Part shown: positions 8,899 to 17,897 of the stretch, piece by piece
Layout of the letters: each line of letters starts with the position of its first letter
Position numbering within the stretch: position 1 is the stretch's first letter
Origin: Paradesertivirga superstes
Lineage (GTDB): Bacteria > Bacteroidota > Bacteroidia > Sphingobacteriales > Sphingobacteriaceae
DNA length: 64,000 nucleotides
Direction: 5' to 3'
Assembly: GCF_037622515.1 (NCBI RefSeq)
Contig: NZ_JBBJCN010000002.1
Location: 682,001-746,000 of the forward strand
Notes under the pieces: model-generated
Told to the model about the DNA's origin: nothing
The model's database searches: none
The model's input: only the letters and a program-made list of their open reading frames with translations
Made by a program: the position numbers and the translations under genes

Positions 8899-8937
8899 TT
8901 TGTTGAAAAGCTCAAAGTTTCTTTGCTGAGAAGCTCA
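8899..8937. promoter_or_regulatory. Paired direct repeat upstream of the aldehyde dehydrogenase gene
   Basis: TTTGTTGAAAAGCTCA (8899-8914) and TTTGCTGAGAAGCTCA (8922-8937) again start 23 bp apart. They lie 44-82 bp upstream of the ATG at 8855, where an activator site would be expected. The consensus with the other pair is TTTGTTGAGAAGCTCA. Confidence 0.7.
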
Positions 8938-9422
8938 GTTTAGAACACCACTGAAACAATCGTTAAATAGCCTGAACTCTACTTAATGGCCGCGGCTAAA
9001 GAAAATGGATTAATTCAAGCTGGAGTTAGTAAGTGGGAACGTTAGACGAAAATGTGATGAAATAGGTAGAGGTGTTGTAGAATCCTTTTTAAGGCTGCCT
9101 AAGATAAGCTCAGCCAATTTCTTAAATCATACAGGAAAAGGCTTGAAATTTGTACAATAAAAAGATCTAAATATCACTATTCAGGGCCTTTTTTGCATTT
9201 ATTAGTTCAAATCAATCTCTTTCAATCCATACCTTTTGAGAGCCATAAAGTGGATTAGGATCAAAGTTATGGAGATTTCAATCTAAGGGATTTTCCAGGG
9301 AAGTTATTTTACCCTGCAGGAAATAACAGAGGTGGAACGCCATTGAGATCTTAAGGGCATGATTCTTATCCTGAGAAAGAAATTATTCAGAAACTATTTA
9401 TCCGGCACTATCAGCAAACTCA
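8938..9422. other. Intergenic region with a decayed terminator-like hairpin
   Basis: I see no credible gene. At 9162-9196 lies a diverged copy of the tRNA terminator hairpin at 5369 (shared CTAAATATCA and AGGGCCTTTT), still followed by a T-run. A short frame at 8986 (MAAAKENGLI) vaguely recalls the C-terminus of IS66 transposases but ends after 20 codons. Confidence 0.5.
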
Positions 9423-11276
9423 TTATTCCGGCACCACCAGAGGTAAGGTGAACCAAAACGTACTCCCTTCGCCTTCTTTACTTTCTGCCCAAACTTTTCC
9501 ATTATGCCGGTCAATGATTTGTTTAGTGATATAAAGTCCAATTCCTAATCCCGATATATGCGGATTTACATCTTCGATGCGATAAAACCTGGAAAAAATT
9601 TTTTCCAGCTTATCAGGAGCTATTCCGCAGCCATAATCTTTAACACCGATCTTAATTTCGTTTTCGGTACAGCTTAAAAAAACATCTACTTTAGTTGAAT
9701 TTGAAGAATATTTAATTGCGTTGGTTAATAAGTTAACAATTGCCTGCTCCATCCTGTTAGGGTCACCAACAACCGTTAAATTATCGCAGGTAGAATGAAG
9801 TATTATTTCATGACTATTATTTGTGTGATCAAAAATCTCTATGGCATTATCAACTACTTTTAGTATATCAAAATTCTCATTGGAAAACCTGAGCTGATTC
9901 GCCTCAATTTTTGAAACGTCCAACATGTCCGACACTAAATTGCTTAGTTTACTTACTTGCTGTAAGGTTTTATCAATAAACTGTTGACTCTTAGCTCCTT
10001 CATTTAATCGGCCGATAATTTGAAGATAGCCATTAATGCTTGTTAAAGGTGTTTTTAATTCGTGACTTGCTAAACCAATAAACACATCCTTCTTTTGATT
10101 TAACTCTTTAATTTCAGTGAATAGCTGTTCTCTGATTTCGAGGTCTTTAATCTTTTCGCTAATATCGCGGGCTATTTTGGAAGCACCTATGATATTTCCG
10201 TTTTTATCCAGAACCGGAGAGACAGAAAGTGAAACAGGAATTTCCCTGCCATCTTTACTAATACGGATTGTATCAAAGTGATCTATTTTCTTGCCTAGGG
10301 AAATATTACCTATGATGATATCCTCTTCATGAAATCTGGATGGAGGAATCAAGAGAGATATGTGCTTACCGATTATTTCGTCTTGTGTGTAACCGAATAA
10401 CCTTGTAGCAGATCTATTCCAACTTGTTATAATCCCATTAAGCGTTTTACTGACAATTGCATCCGAAGAACTATCCACAATAGCGGCAAGGATAGCCTGC
10501 TTTTCGTCTGCAATTTTCTTATCGCTGATATCACGGGCTATTTTGGATGCTCCTATGACCACCCCCTGGCTGTCGATAATAGGTGAAACCGTCAGAGAGA
10601 TCTGTATTTCCCGGCCATCTTTAGCGAGGCGAATAGTTTCAAAATGGTCTACCCTGTTTCCTTTAACAACATTGCCAATAATAATTTCTTCTTCCTTAAT
10701 GCGGGATGGCGGTATTAAAACTGTTATGTGCTTACCAATAATCTCTTCACCGGTGTAGCCAAACATTACTTCTGCAGCCTTATTCCAGCTGGTGATAATT
10801 CCCTTCAAGGTTTTACTGATAATAGCATCATCAGAGCTATCTACAATAGCAGCCAAAATAGCCTGCTTTTCATCTGCAGCTTTCTTGTCGCGGATATCAC
10901 GCGCTATTTTAGATGCTCCTATGACCGTTCCGTCGCTGTCAACAATGGGTGAGACAGTCAGAGAAACAGGTATCTCCCGACCATCTTTAGCAAGTCGGAT
11001 AGTTTCAAAATGGTCTACTCTCCTTCCTTTAACAACATTGCCAATAATAATTCCTTCTTCCTTAATGCGGGAAGGCGGGATTAAGATGGATATGTGTTTC
11101 CCAATAACCTCCTCACCAGTGTAACCAAACATCACTTCTGCAGCTCTATTCCAGCTGGTGATTATACCTTTCAGAGTTTTACTGATAATAGCGTCATCAG
11201 AACTATTTACAATGGCTGCAAGTAAGGCCTGCTTTTCTACCTGACTTAATACAAATTCAACATTCTGAGTTGCCAT
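9423..11276 (-). CDS. Soluble sensor histidine kinase with three tandem PAS domains
   Basis: 617 residues with no membrane segment. Three PAS/PAC units of about 122 residues (starting near 17, 139 and 261) are highly alike, the first two nearly identical (IISKTLKGIITSWN in both). HisKA follows with SHELKTPLTS, phosphoacceptor His at about residue 408. The HATPase domain has N-box NLLTNAIKYSS, G1 VKDYGCGIAPDK, F-box FSRFYR and G2 GLGIGLYITKQI. It is a cytoplasmic phosphorelay kinase whose signal is unknown. No response regulator is adjacent, so it is an orphan kinase. Confidence 0.93.
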   Translation of the reverse strand: MATQNVEFVLSQVEKQALLAAIVNSSDDAIISKTLKGIITSWNRAAEVMFGYTGEEVIGKHISILIPPSRIKEEGIIIGNVVKGRRVDHFETIRLAKDGREIPVSLTVSPIVDSDGTVIGASKIARDIRDKKAADEKQAILAAIVDSSDDAIISKTLKGIITSWNKAAEVMFGYTGEEIIGKHITVLIPPSRIKEEEIIIGNVVKGNRVDHFETIRLAKDGREIQISLTVSPIIDSQGVVIGASKIARDISDKKIADEKQAILAAIVDSSSDAIVSKTLNGIITSWNRSATRLFGYTQDEIIGKHISLLIPPSRFHEEDIIIGNISLGKKIDHFDTIRISKDGREIPVSLSVSPVLDKNGNIIGASKIARDISEKIKDLEIREQLFTEIKELNQKKDVFIGLASHELKTPLTSINGYLQIIGRLNEGAKSQQFIDKTLQQVSKLSNLVSDMLDVSKIEANQLRFSNENFDILKVVDNAIEIFDHTNNSHEIILHSTCDNLTVVGDPNRMEQAIVNLLTNAIKYSSNSTKVDVFLSCTENEIKIGVKDYGCGIAPDKLEKIFSRFYRIEDVNPHISGLGIGLYITKQIIDRHNGKVWAESKEGEGSTFWFTLPLVVPE

Positions 11277-11467
11277 TCTTTTATTTTAGTCCCATTATTG
11301 ATTTTTGATTCTTACTAAAGGTGCCAGAGATCATTGCCAAAAAGTAAGATCCGGGAAATAAGTTTAAAAAACTTAATTTTGAGAGAGTTGTAAATATAAA
11401 AAACGCCATGAATATAAATCATTTTTTCAGGGCGTAAAGCCTTCATTCTTCAGGTAATGCAATACAA

Positions 11468-12823
11468 TTATTGAAATTCTTTAATTGCTTCCCCTATATC
11501 ATAAACATCGCTCCTTACATTTAGTTCTGACGAAATGATAGAACTAGCGGCTGCACTTCTATAACCACCGGCACAATGTACAACAATCGGTTTATTCGTA
11601 GGGATTTCTTCAATCCGGTTTCTTAATTCAGCGAGAGGTATATTTATGCTGGAGGAAAAAATTTTATGCTCATTTACTTCAGAGGAGTTTCTGACGTCAA
11701 CAATAGTATAATTGTTCTGGTGTGCTTTAAACTCGCCTTTATTAAACAATTCATTTTTTTGCTGAACATAATCAATGATAAATGCTTCCCGGATCTGTTG
11801 TTCGTACCCGATAGCAGCTGTTCGTTCTATCATTCTCTGTAATTGTTCTGCAGTGCTAGCTGTTAGGTAGAACTCTTCATGAGGTTTAATAATACTTCCT
11901 AACCAGGTTTCGAATTTATTTCCTTCCATTATATTAACAGAATGAAATAAATGCCCTTTTTTAAACTCTTTATCATCTCTGACATCTACGACCCAAAGGT
12001 CCTTCTGTAATCTGCCTGCAGAATTTTCATCTGTTACAGGATCAGCTATATGCACATTCGACACACTTACAGAGAATGCGGGAGCGCCTTTTTTATTTAG
12101 TTCTACATTAAATGAAAAATAGGCTGGAATAAAGGGCAGATCTGAGAGCAATTCCTTGACAAACTCTTCCTGTGACATTTTCTGCAAAGACCAGTTACCC
12201 ATTTTTTCGGCCCCGATTGTACTTCTGCTCGCCTCGCTAAGTGCTTTTCCGCAGAGTGTTCCGGCACCGTGTGCAGGATAAACCAAAACATCATCACCCA
12301 GCTTCATTAATTTATCTCTTAGCGAAGAATACATTTTTTTTGCAAGTTCTTCCCGCAATGCTTCCTTCGCTCCGCCAGATTCCCTCAGATCAGGACGTCC
12401 GCAATCACCGACAAAAAGGGTATCTCCTGTGAATACCACTTTGTTTTTACCATCATATTCTAAAACCACCGAAATGCTATCTGGTGAATGACCCGGAGTA
12501 TTTATAGCATTCAACTTTATTCTTTCAAACTCAATACAATCACCTTCATCGAATACAACATGGGGAAAACCTGCTTTGGTAAATCTACTGCCATAAATTT
12601 TCGCTCCAGTTTGCTGATGAATTTCCAGATGGCTGCTCACAAAATCTGCATGAGGATGGGTTTCAATTACCCCTATAATCAGTGCATCGTTTTCATCTGC
12701 AAATTTATAGTATTGATCAGGATTCCTTGAAGGATCGATTAAAACCATTTGTTTTTTACTCTCGCTTAAGATTGCATAGCTATAATGAGAGAGGTTTTTA
12801 TCTTCAAACTGCTGGATTTTCAT
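11468..12823 (-). CDS. Metallo-beta-lactamase fold protein with two rhodanese domains (persulfide dioxygenase-like)
   Basis: 451 residues. The N-terminal ~250 residues are a metallo-beta-lactamase domain with ETHPHADFVSSH, GDTLFVGDCGRPDL and YPAHGAG. The fold motif reads HPHADF where hydrolases have HxHxDH, a change also found in sulfur-dioxygenase-type relatives. Rhodanese domain 1 (about 255-345) has no active-site Cys. Domain 2 has VVHCAGGYRSAAA with the catalytic Cys. The architecture resembles CstB and related persulfide dioxygenase/sulfurtransferase proteins that detoxify sulfide-derived persulfides. That function is inferred. Confidence 0.85.
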   Translation of the reverse strand: MKIQQFEDKNLSHYSYAILSESKKQMVLIDPSRNPDQYYKFADENDALIIGVIETHPHADFVSSHLEIHQQTGAKIYGSRFTKAGFPHVVFDEGDCIEFERIKLNAINTPGHSPDSISVVLEYDGKNKVVFTGDTLFVGDCGRPDLRESGGAKEALREELAKKMYSSLRDKLMKLGDDVLVYPAHGAGTLCGKALSEASRSTIGAEKMGNWSLQKMSQEEFVKELLSDLPFIPAYFSFNVELNKKGAPAFSVSVSNVHIADPVTDENSAGRLQKDLWVVDVRDDKEFKKGHLFHSVNIMEGNKFETWLGSIIKPHEEFYLTASTAEQLQRMIERTAAIGYEQQIREAFIIDYVQQKNELFNKGEFKAHQNNYTIVDVRNSSEVNEHKIFSSSINIPLAELRNRIEEIPTNKPIVVHCAGGYRSAAASSIISSELNVRSDVYDIGEAIKEFQ

Positions 12824-13173
12824 AACTAAGATCTCCTAAATTTCATTCTATGCAATATTGAAGATAAAAATATTATCCAGTTTGGTGATAACCTATTAAC
12901 TTTTTGCATCTTAAATATTAATTAGCACCAAGGGAGTGGCGCGCAAAACATGACTGGTACCGTAAAATATTACCTTCCCCGAGCTATAAGCCCCCAGAGA
13001 GATTCCAATTAAGCTGATGCATTATATCCTGCCACTTCCATAACTTAATACAAAGTGTTTAGAAGAGGAGAATTTAAATGGTGACAGAGGTCCCTTTATT
13101 AACTAAAGAATTTGAACTCTGTCCTGATTCCTGATTAATCTGAAAACCTCTGCTCTAAAAAGACAGACTGTGT
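12824..13173. other. Intergenic region, nothing recognisable
   Basis: 350 bases between two reverse-strand genes. It contains only a 19-codon frame at 13078 preceded by a purine-rich AGAGGAGAA. No repeat, hairpin or RNA gene is evident. Confidence 0.4.
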
Positions 13174-14100
13174 TTAGTATCGCTTAACCTCAAACTTTGA
13201 CAAGCCTCCCCTAAGGTTTAATATAATAGTTTTAAGGGAATCGTCATAGTTATTTGTAATGTAGGATCCATCTGCTTGTTTGGTGAAACCGTTAAAGTCA
13301 TTAGAAGACAATCCTGATTCCGTAGTTATTTTACAGGCAGCAGTTCTCGGAACAAATACTTCGATTTCAGAAACTCCTGTCTCAACTGATACCGTAGTGG
13401 TTTTAACAGGCTCGGCAAGTTTAATCTTAAATGATGCGGCTCCTCCCTTTATGGATAAACTATTAATTTTAAAAGGCGACAAATCAAGGTTAGCCAGGCC
13501 CGCTCCCATTTCTAAATTAATATCCCATACAGGATTTGAATTTAATTTAATTGTTGCCTTATTGCCATCATTATCTTTTGAATGCCAGTTAGACTTGCCA
13601 TTCATTTTAAAATTCAGTACATGGGCACTATCATCAATGGTTCTGAACAATGAATAATTGCCAAAATTCTTTTTAACATCAGCTTCAAAAAGATTGCTTG
13701 TCGTATCTTTCAAGATATACCTGGTTGCCCCGCCTTTTATATTTAAAACAGCTTTCCCAATACTGTCATTATATTCTTCGATAAATGTGTTCGTAACTGA
13801 TTCATCATGAGAGTCTGTTCCATCTTTATTAAACGTCCACCGCGAATCGTTATCATCTGAGGTAAGTCCTTTGTAAGTAATAAAACCAAGTACTATCAAG
13901 GTTAACAACACCGATATAATTGCTCCGGTCCGCGAGTTATCTCTCGAAAAAAGGAGGTTGGCACCTATCAGAATCAATGCGACAGGCCAAAACTTAAAGA
14001 TTACCTGCCAATAAAAATCTATTACTCCAAAATTTTGAAGCAATAAAACACCTCCGATAAATACCAGGATAATCCCCCAAATAATTTTTTCAGTTCTCAT
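13174..14100 (-). CDS. LiaI/LiaF-type membrane protein (DUF5668 N-terminus)
   Basis: 308 residues. Residues 1-80 form three hydrophobic segments of the LiaI/DUF5668 type (GGVLLLQNFGVIDF, FWPVALILIGANLLF, then a third TM). The remaining ~220 residues are polar with repeating beta-strand patterns (LNIKGGATRY, SIKGGAASFKI, LNLRGGLSKFEV), like the beta-rich domain of LiaF/VraT proteins. The family works in cell-envelope stress sensing. It is the last gene of an apparent SDR-PspC-LiaF-like operon and starts 4 bases after the PspC gene. Confidence 0.82.
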   Translation of the reverse strand: MRTEKIIWGIILVFIGGVLLLQNFGVIDFYWQVIFKFWPVALILIGANLLFSRDNSRTGAIISVLLTLIVLGFITYKGLTSDDNDSRWTFNKDGTDSHDESVTNTFIEEYNDSIGKAVLNIKGGATRYILKDTTSNLFEADVKKNFGNYSLFRTIDDSAHVLNFKMNGKSNWHSKDNDGNKATIKLNSNPVWDINLEMGAGLANLDLSPFKINSLSIKGGAASFKIKLAEPVKTTTVSVETGVSEIEVFVPRTAACKITTESGLSSNDFNGFTKQADGSYITNNYDDSLKTIILNLRGGLSKFEVKRY

Positions 14101-14104
14101 CTAA

Positions 14105-14659
14105 TTATAATAAAGTTTGGTCATCCTTTTTAATAATATCTTCATCTGCCGGCTTCACCTCCGGACTGATCACCGGAGGCTTGCTGACAGTCAGGTCAGG
14201 AGGCATTTTTTTACCAGATTTAAATATGATCGCAAGGCCTAAAGCTATTAATATTACAGGCCATAATTTAAATATTGAAAACCAATCGGGAATTATATCA
14301 AGTTCGGCCAATAAAAACCAGGCTCCCAGTGAAATCAAAATCAAGCCGGCTACAATCCTTCCCGAATCACTTTTGGGTTTAGCACCCGGAAGAACAGGCT
14401 GAAACGATTGTCTGTACATATCCGGATTATCCTGAACTTTATAGTCGGGGTTAAAATCAGGAAAGTTCTGTAAAAATGATCTTTCAGGCACAACAATCCA
14501 AAGGATAATATAAAGAAGGACTCCGGAAAAGCCGAACACCGCCAATACAATAAATATTACTCTAATCAGAGTAACATCAATCAGCAGATAATCTGCCAGT
14601 CCTGACGCAACCCCGGCAATCATCTGGCTTTGCTGATTTCGTTCTAGTTTTTTCTCCAT
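14105..14659 (-). CDS. PspC-domain envelope-stress membrane protein
   Basis: 184 residues. The PspC domain lies at about 3-60 (MIAGVASGLADYL, then VLLYIILWIVVPE). After a polar linker, a LiaI-like pair of membrane helices follows (GLILISLGAWFLLAELDIIP, FKLWPVILIALGLAIIF). The C-terminal tail is charged. It is the middle gene of a tight operon (10 bases after the SDR stop, 4 before the next start). The neighbour carries the same membrane module, so the two proteins may interact. Confidence 0.88.
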   Translation of the reverse strand: MEKKLERNQQSQMIAGVASGLADYLLIDVTLIRVIFIVLAVFGFSGVLLYIILWIVVPERSFLQNFPDFNPDYKVQDNPDMYRQSFQPVLPGAKPKSDSGRIVAGLILISLGAWFLLAELDIIPDWFSIFKLWPVILIALGLAIIFKSGKKMPPDLTVSKPPVISPEVKPADEDIIKKDDQTLL

Positions 14660-14669
14660 GATCTTAGTA

Positions 14670-15371
14670 TTAAACTTGCCCTGTCAAGGGCCTAATAATT
14701 ATTTCCTCCGGATTAGAGCCGGCACTAGTGTTCAGGCAATATAAAACAGCATTTGCGACATCCTCAGAGGCTATAAAAAGCTCTTTGGGCAAATCGGTAC
14801 CGTCCCATGAACTGGTCAGGGTAGAACCCGGGAGAATAGCGGTTACTTTTACTTTATGTTTCATAAGTTCTAACCTTAACACTTTTGTTAGACCCAGCAA
14901 TGCAAGCTTTGTTACAGTATACGAACCAGCTGCTGCTACGGGGTGTATCGCTGCAATGGAGCATATATTTATAATGTAACCCGACTTATTGTCGCGCATT
15001 TTTCTTCCAAACACTCTGCATAAAGTATAAGCCGTGTGTAAATTAACTTGTAATTGAGTGGTTAAATTAGATTCCTCCTCATCCAGTACAGAGCCGGGAT
15101 GAAATATTCCAACATTATTTATCAAAACATCCACCTGCTGAAACTGTTGTAGAACAAAGTTTGCAAACGCAGTGACTTGCAGTGGGTCAGCACAATTGGT
15201 GCTTATTCCAACCGCCCGGATAGAGGGATGTTGTGACATTAGCTCCTGGCAAAAAGAATCGATTTCAGACTGATTTCTTGAACAAAGTGCGAGATTATAT
15301 CCCGCTTCAGCCAATTTTATGGCAATGGCTTTTCCCATTCCTTTCGTTGCACCTGTAATAACTGCGTTCAT
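14670..15371 (-). CDS. SDR-family NAD(P)-dependent oxidoreductase
   Basis: 233 residues. Cofactor motif TGATKGMGKAIA is at 7-18, NNVG follows the central strand, and the intact active site is Ser in NICSIAA with YTVTK (YxxxK). It resembles 3-oxoacyl-ACP reductase-like SDRs, but the substrate is not evident. It is the first gene of the operon leading into PspC and LiaF-like genes and is divergent from mlaE with a 58-base gap. Confidence 0.88.
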   Translation of the reverse strand: MNAVITGATKGMGKAIAIKLAEAGYNLALCSRNQSEIDSFCQELMSQHPSIRAVGISTNCADPLQVTAFANFVLQQFQQVDVLINNVGIFHPGSVLDEEESNLTTQLQVNLHTAYTLCRVFGRKMRDNKSGYIINICSIAAIHPVAAAGSYTVTKLALLGLTKVLRLELMKHKVKVTAILPGSTLTSSWDGTDLPKELFIASEDVANAVLYCLNTSAGSNPEEIIIRPLTGQV

Positions 15372-15429
15372 ACTGAATTAAATTTAAAAGTATTAAGTCA
15401 AAAGCCTTAATTTAGCCCTAAAAATAAGA

Positions 15430-16164
15430 ATGGTTTTCCAACCCCTTGGTAGATATATTTTATTATTAAAAGCAGTTTTCAGAAAACCTGAAAAATGGAA
15501 CATCTACCGTAAAGAAATTTTTCATGAAATGACTTCTATAGGCGTTGGCTCTGTAGGCATTATTGCAATAATATCCATTTTTCTTGGAATGGTAACTACA
15601 GTTCAAACAGCCTTTCAGTTAGTCAGTGATCTTATCCCAAAATCCATTATCGGTTCCATTGTCCGTGATTCTACAATTCTTGAGCTCAGCCCCACTATTT
15701 CAGCTATTGTTCTGGCGGGTAAAGTAGGCTCAAGTATTTCTTCTCAAATAGGAACAATGCGGGTCACCGAACAAATTGATGCCTTGGAAATTATGGGAAT
15801 CAATTCACCCGGGTATCTTATTATGCCCAAGATTATAGGCGCTGTAATTACCATTCCCCTTCTGGTGATCATTTCAATTGCACTGAGTATTTTTGGAGGC
15901 TACCTGGCAGGAACGATCTCGGGAGCAGTATCTCCTAACGATTTTATAACAGGTCTGTCAGAAGGTTTTGTTCCCTTCACTGTAACTGTTTGCATGGTAA
16001 AATCTGTACTTTTCGCATTTATTATCACTTCAGTTGCTGCTTACCAGGGATTTTATACTTCCGGAGGCGCATTAGAGGTAGGTATCTCCAGTACCAGAGC
16101 TGTAGTGGTAAGCTGTATCGCTATTTTATTTACCGATTACCTTGTGGCTCAATTATTATTATGA
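15430..16164 (+). CDS. mlaE: MlaE-family ABC transporter permease
   Basis: 244 residues with about five membrane segments. It has the MlaE signature GTMRVTEQIDALEIMGI and the following P-G-YLIMPKIIG. It forms the membrane part of the Mla-type transporter that moves phospholipids between inner and outer membranes. The stop codon overlaps the start of the ATPase gene (ATGA at 16161-16164), so translation is probably coupled. No MCE-domain substrate-binding gene follows here. Confidence 0.93.
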   Translation: MVFQPLGRYILLLKAVFRKPEKWNIYRKEIFHEMTSIGVGSVGIIAIISIFLGMVTTVQTAFQLVSDLIPKSIIGSIVRDSTILELSPTISAIVLAGKVGSSISSQIGTMRVTEQIDALEIMGINSPGYLIMPKIIGAVITIPLLVIISIALSIFGGYLAGTISGAVSPNDFITGLSEGFVPFTVTVCMVKSVLFAFIITSVAAYQGFYTSGGALEVGISSTRAVVVSCIAILFTDYLVAQLLL

Positions 16165-16913
16165 TAGAGATTAAAAATATCCATAAAACTTTTGGAGAAA
16201 ATTACGTTTTAAAGGGGATCTCAGCCAAGTTTGAAGCTGGTGATAACAATTTGATTATCGGTGGATCAGGATCCGGAAAAACAACGCTTATGAAATGTAT
16301 GGTTGGTTTGCACGAACCAGACCAGGGCTCTGTTATATACGATGGCCGTGATTTTACAAAGTTAAATTTCAAAGAACGGATAGACATACGAAAAGAAATT
16401 GGAATGCTGTTTCAGAGTTCCGCATTGTTTGATTCGATGACAGTGGAAGAAAACATTATGTTTCCATTGAACATGTTTACCGACGACCGCCGGAAGGAAA
16501 AATTAAAACGTGTAAATTTTTGTCTTGACAGGGTTAACCTTGAAGGAACAAATAAACTATATCCTGCCGAACTCTCCGGAGGAATGAAAAAACGTGTTGG
16601 AATTGCCCGTGCAATTTCCATGCAGCCAAAATATCTTTTTGTTGACGAACCCAACTCGGGACTGGACCCTAAAACTTCTATCGTTATAGATGATTTGATA
16701 AACGAAATCACAGAAGAATATCAGATAACCACAGTAGTTGTAACACATGACATGAACTCAGTTATGGGAATCGGAGAAAGTATCATTTTCCTTTATGAGG
16801 GGCAAAAAGAATGGGAAGGTACCAATAAAGAAATTGCACATACCGACAATAAAAACCTAAACGACTTTGTGTTTGCGAGCAAATTCACTCAGGCTGCAAA
16901 AGAAAAACTATAA
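16161..16913 (+). CDS. mlaF: MlaF-family ABC transporter ATPase
   Basis: 250 residues from the ATG at 16161, which overlaps the mlaE stop by 4 bases. A longer frame from 15990 reads through mlaE in another frame and is not real. Walker A is GGSGSGKTT, Q-loop MLFQSSALFDSMT, signature LSGGMKKRVGIARA, Walker B YLFVDEPNSGLDP and H-loop VVTHDM. It energises the MlaE permease. Confidence 0.95.
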   Translation: MIEIKNIHKTFGENYVLKGISAKFEAGDNNLIIGGSGSGKTTLMKCMVGLHEPDQGSVIYDGRDFTKLNFKERIDIRKEIGMLFQSSALFDSMTVEENIMFPLNMFTDDRRKEKLKRVNFCLDRVNLEGTNKLYPAELSGGMKKRVGIARAISMQPKYLFVDEPNSGLDPKTSIVIDDLINEITEEYQITTVVVTHDMNSVMGIGESIIFLYEGQKEWEGTNKEIAHTDNKNLNDFVFASKFTQAAKEKL

Positions 16914-16954
16914 AACTCCTGCCCCCTGATAGGGCTTTACAACTATATTTTTAA

Positions 16955-17842
16955 ATGATTCAATTACTTACACCACAGCATTGGAAAGATTACGAACTGA
17001 TTGACTGCGGTGATTTTGAAAAACTCGAAAGATTCGGCGATGTCACGCTGATCAGACCCGAACCTCAGGCGGTCTGGGCCAAACAATTGCCAGCCTCCGA
17101 GTGGCAAAAGCTTCACGACATTAATTTTAAAGGGCGCTCTGCAACTTCTGGAGAATGGGTGAAAAAGAATCCAAAAACACCAGATCGTTGGCATATAAAT
17201 TATAAAAATGATCAGGTATCAATTAAACTGCGCCTGGGTCTGACCTCGTTTAAACATGTGGGAGTTTTCCCTGAGCAGGCAGTGAACTGGGATTATATTT
17301 CGGAAACCATCAGTAAATTTAAAACACCCGAGCCAAAAGTTCTTAACCTTTTTGCTTACACCGGAGGTGCTTCGATAATAGCCAAGGCAGCCGGCGCAGA
17401 TACCACGCATGTTGATTCGATTAAACAAGTTGTAACCTGGGCCAATGAAAATCAGGAACTGTCAAATGTTAAAGATATTCGCTGGGTGGTAGAAGATGCA
17501 TTGAAATTCGTAAAACGCGAAATCAAACGCGGAAAAAAATACAATGGTATTATTCTCGATCCACCATCTTATGGACATGGGCCCAACGGGGAAAAGTGGA
17601 AATTAGAAGATCATATTTTAGAAATGATGCAGGAAGTGAGTTTACTTCTGGATGAAGAAGAGCACTTCCTGATCTTGAACAGTTACTCTTTGGGCTTCTC
17701 ATCTGTCATTGTTGAAAACCTTTTAAAAGGAAGTTTAAAATCCTGCAATAACCTTGAAATCGGTGAGTTATATTTGCAGGCGAAAGCAGGCAATAAATTA
17801 CCTTTGGGAGTATTTGGAAAAGTAAGAAAAATAGCAATTTAG
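16955..17842 (+). CDS. Class I SAM-dependent methyltransferase, RlmI/RlmK-like
   Basis: 295 residues. SAM-binding motif LNLFAYTGGASIIA follows a PEQAVNWDYI segment. The catalytic-region motif ILDPPSYGHGP corresponds to the DPPSFG motif of the RlmI/RlmKL 23S rRNA cytosine/guanine methyltransferases. It lacks an N-terminal PUA domain, so the target is inferred only. It sits 41 bases after mlaF and may be read through from that operon. Confidence 0.85.
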   Translation: MIQLLTPQHWKDYELIDCGDFEKLERFGDVTLIRPEPQAVWAKQLPASEWQKLHDINFKGRSATSGEWVKKNPKTPDRWHINYKNDQVSIKLRLGLTSFKHVGVFPEQAVNWDYISETISKFKTPEPKVLNLFAYTGGASIIAKAAGADTTHVDSIKQVVTWANENQELSNVKDIRWVVEDALKFVKREIKRGKKYNGIILDPPSYGHGPNGEKWKLEDHILEMMQEVSLLLDEEEHFLILNSYSLGFSSVIVENLLKGSLKSCNNLEIGELYLQAKAGNKLPLGVFGKVRKIAI

Positions 17843-17897
17843 GAAATTGCGTATAAAAATTTAAAACAAATCAATTCTACACTGTAAATCAATTTTA

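Noticed and set aside
8986..9045. Short frame resembling the C-terminus of an IS66 transposase
   Set aside because: Only about ten residues are similar and the frame stops after 20 codons. Not enough to call a mobile element.
15990..16160. Upstream extension of the mlaF frame
   Set aside because: It lies inside mlaE in a different frame. The ATGA overlap at 16161 gives the correct start.
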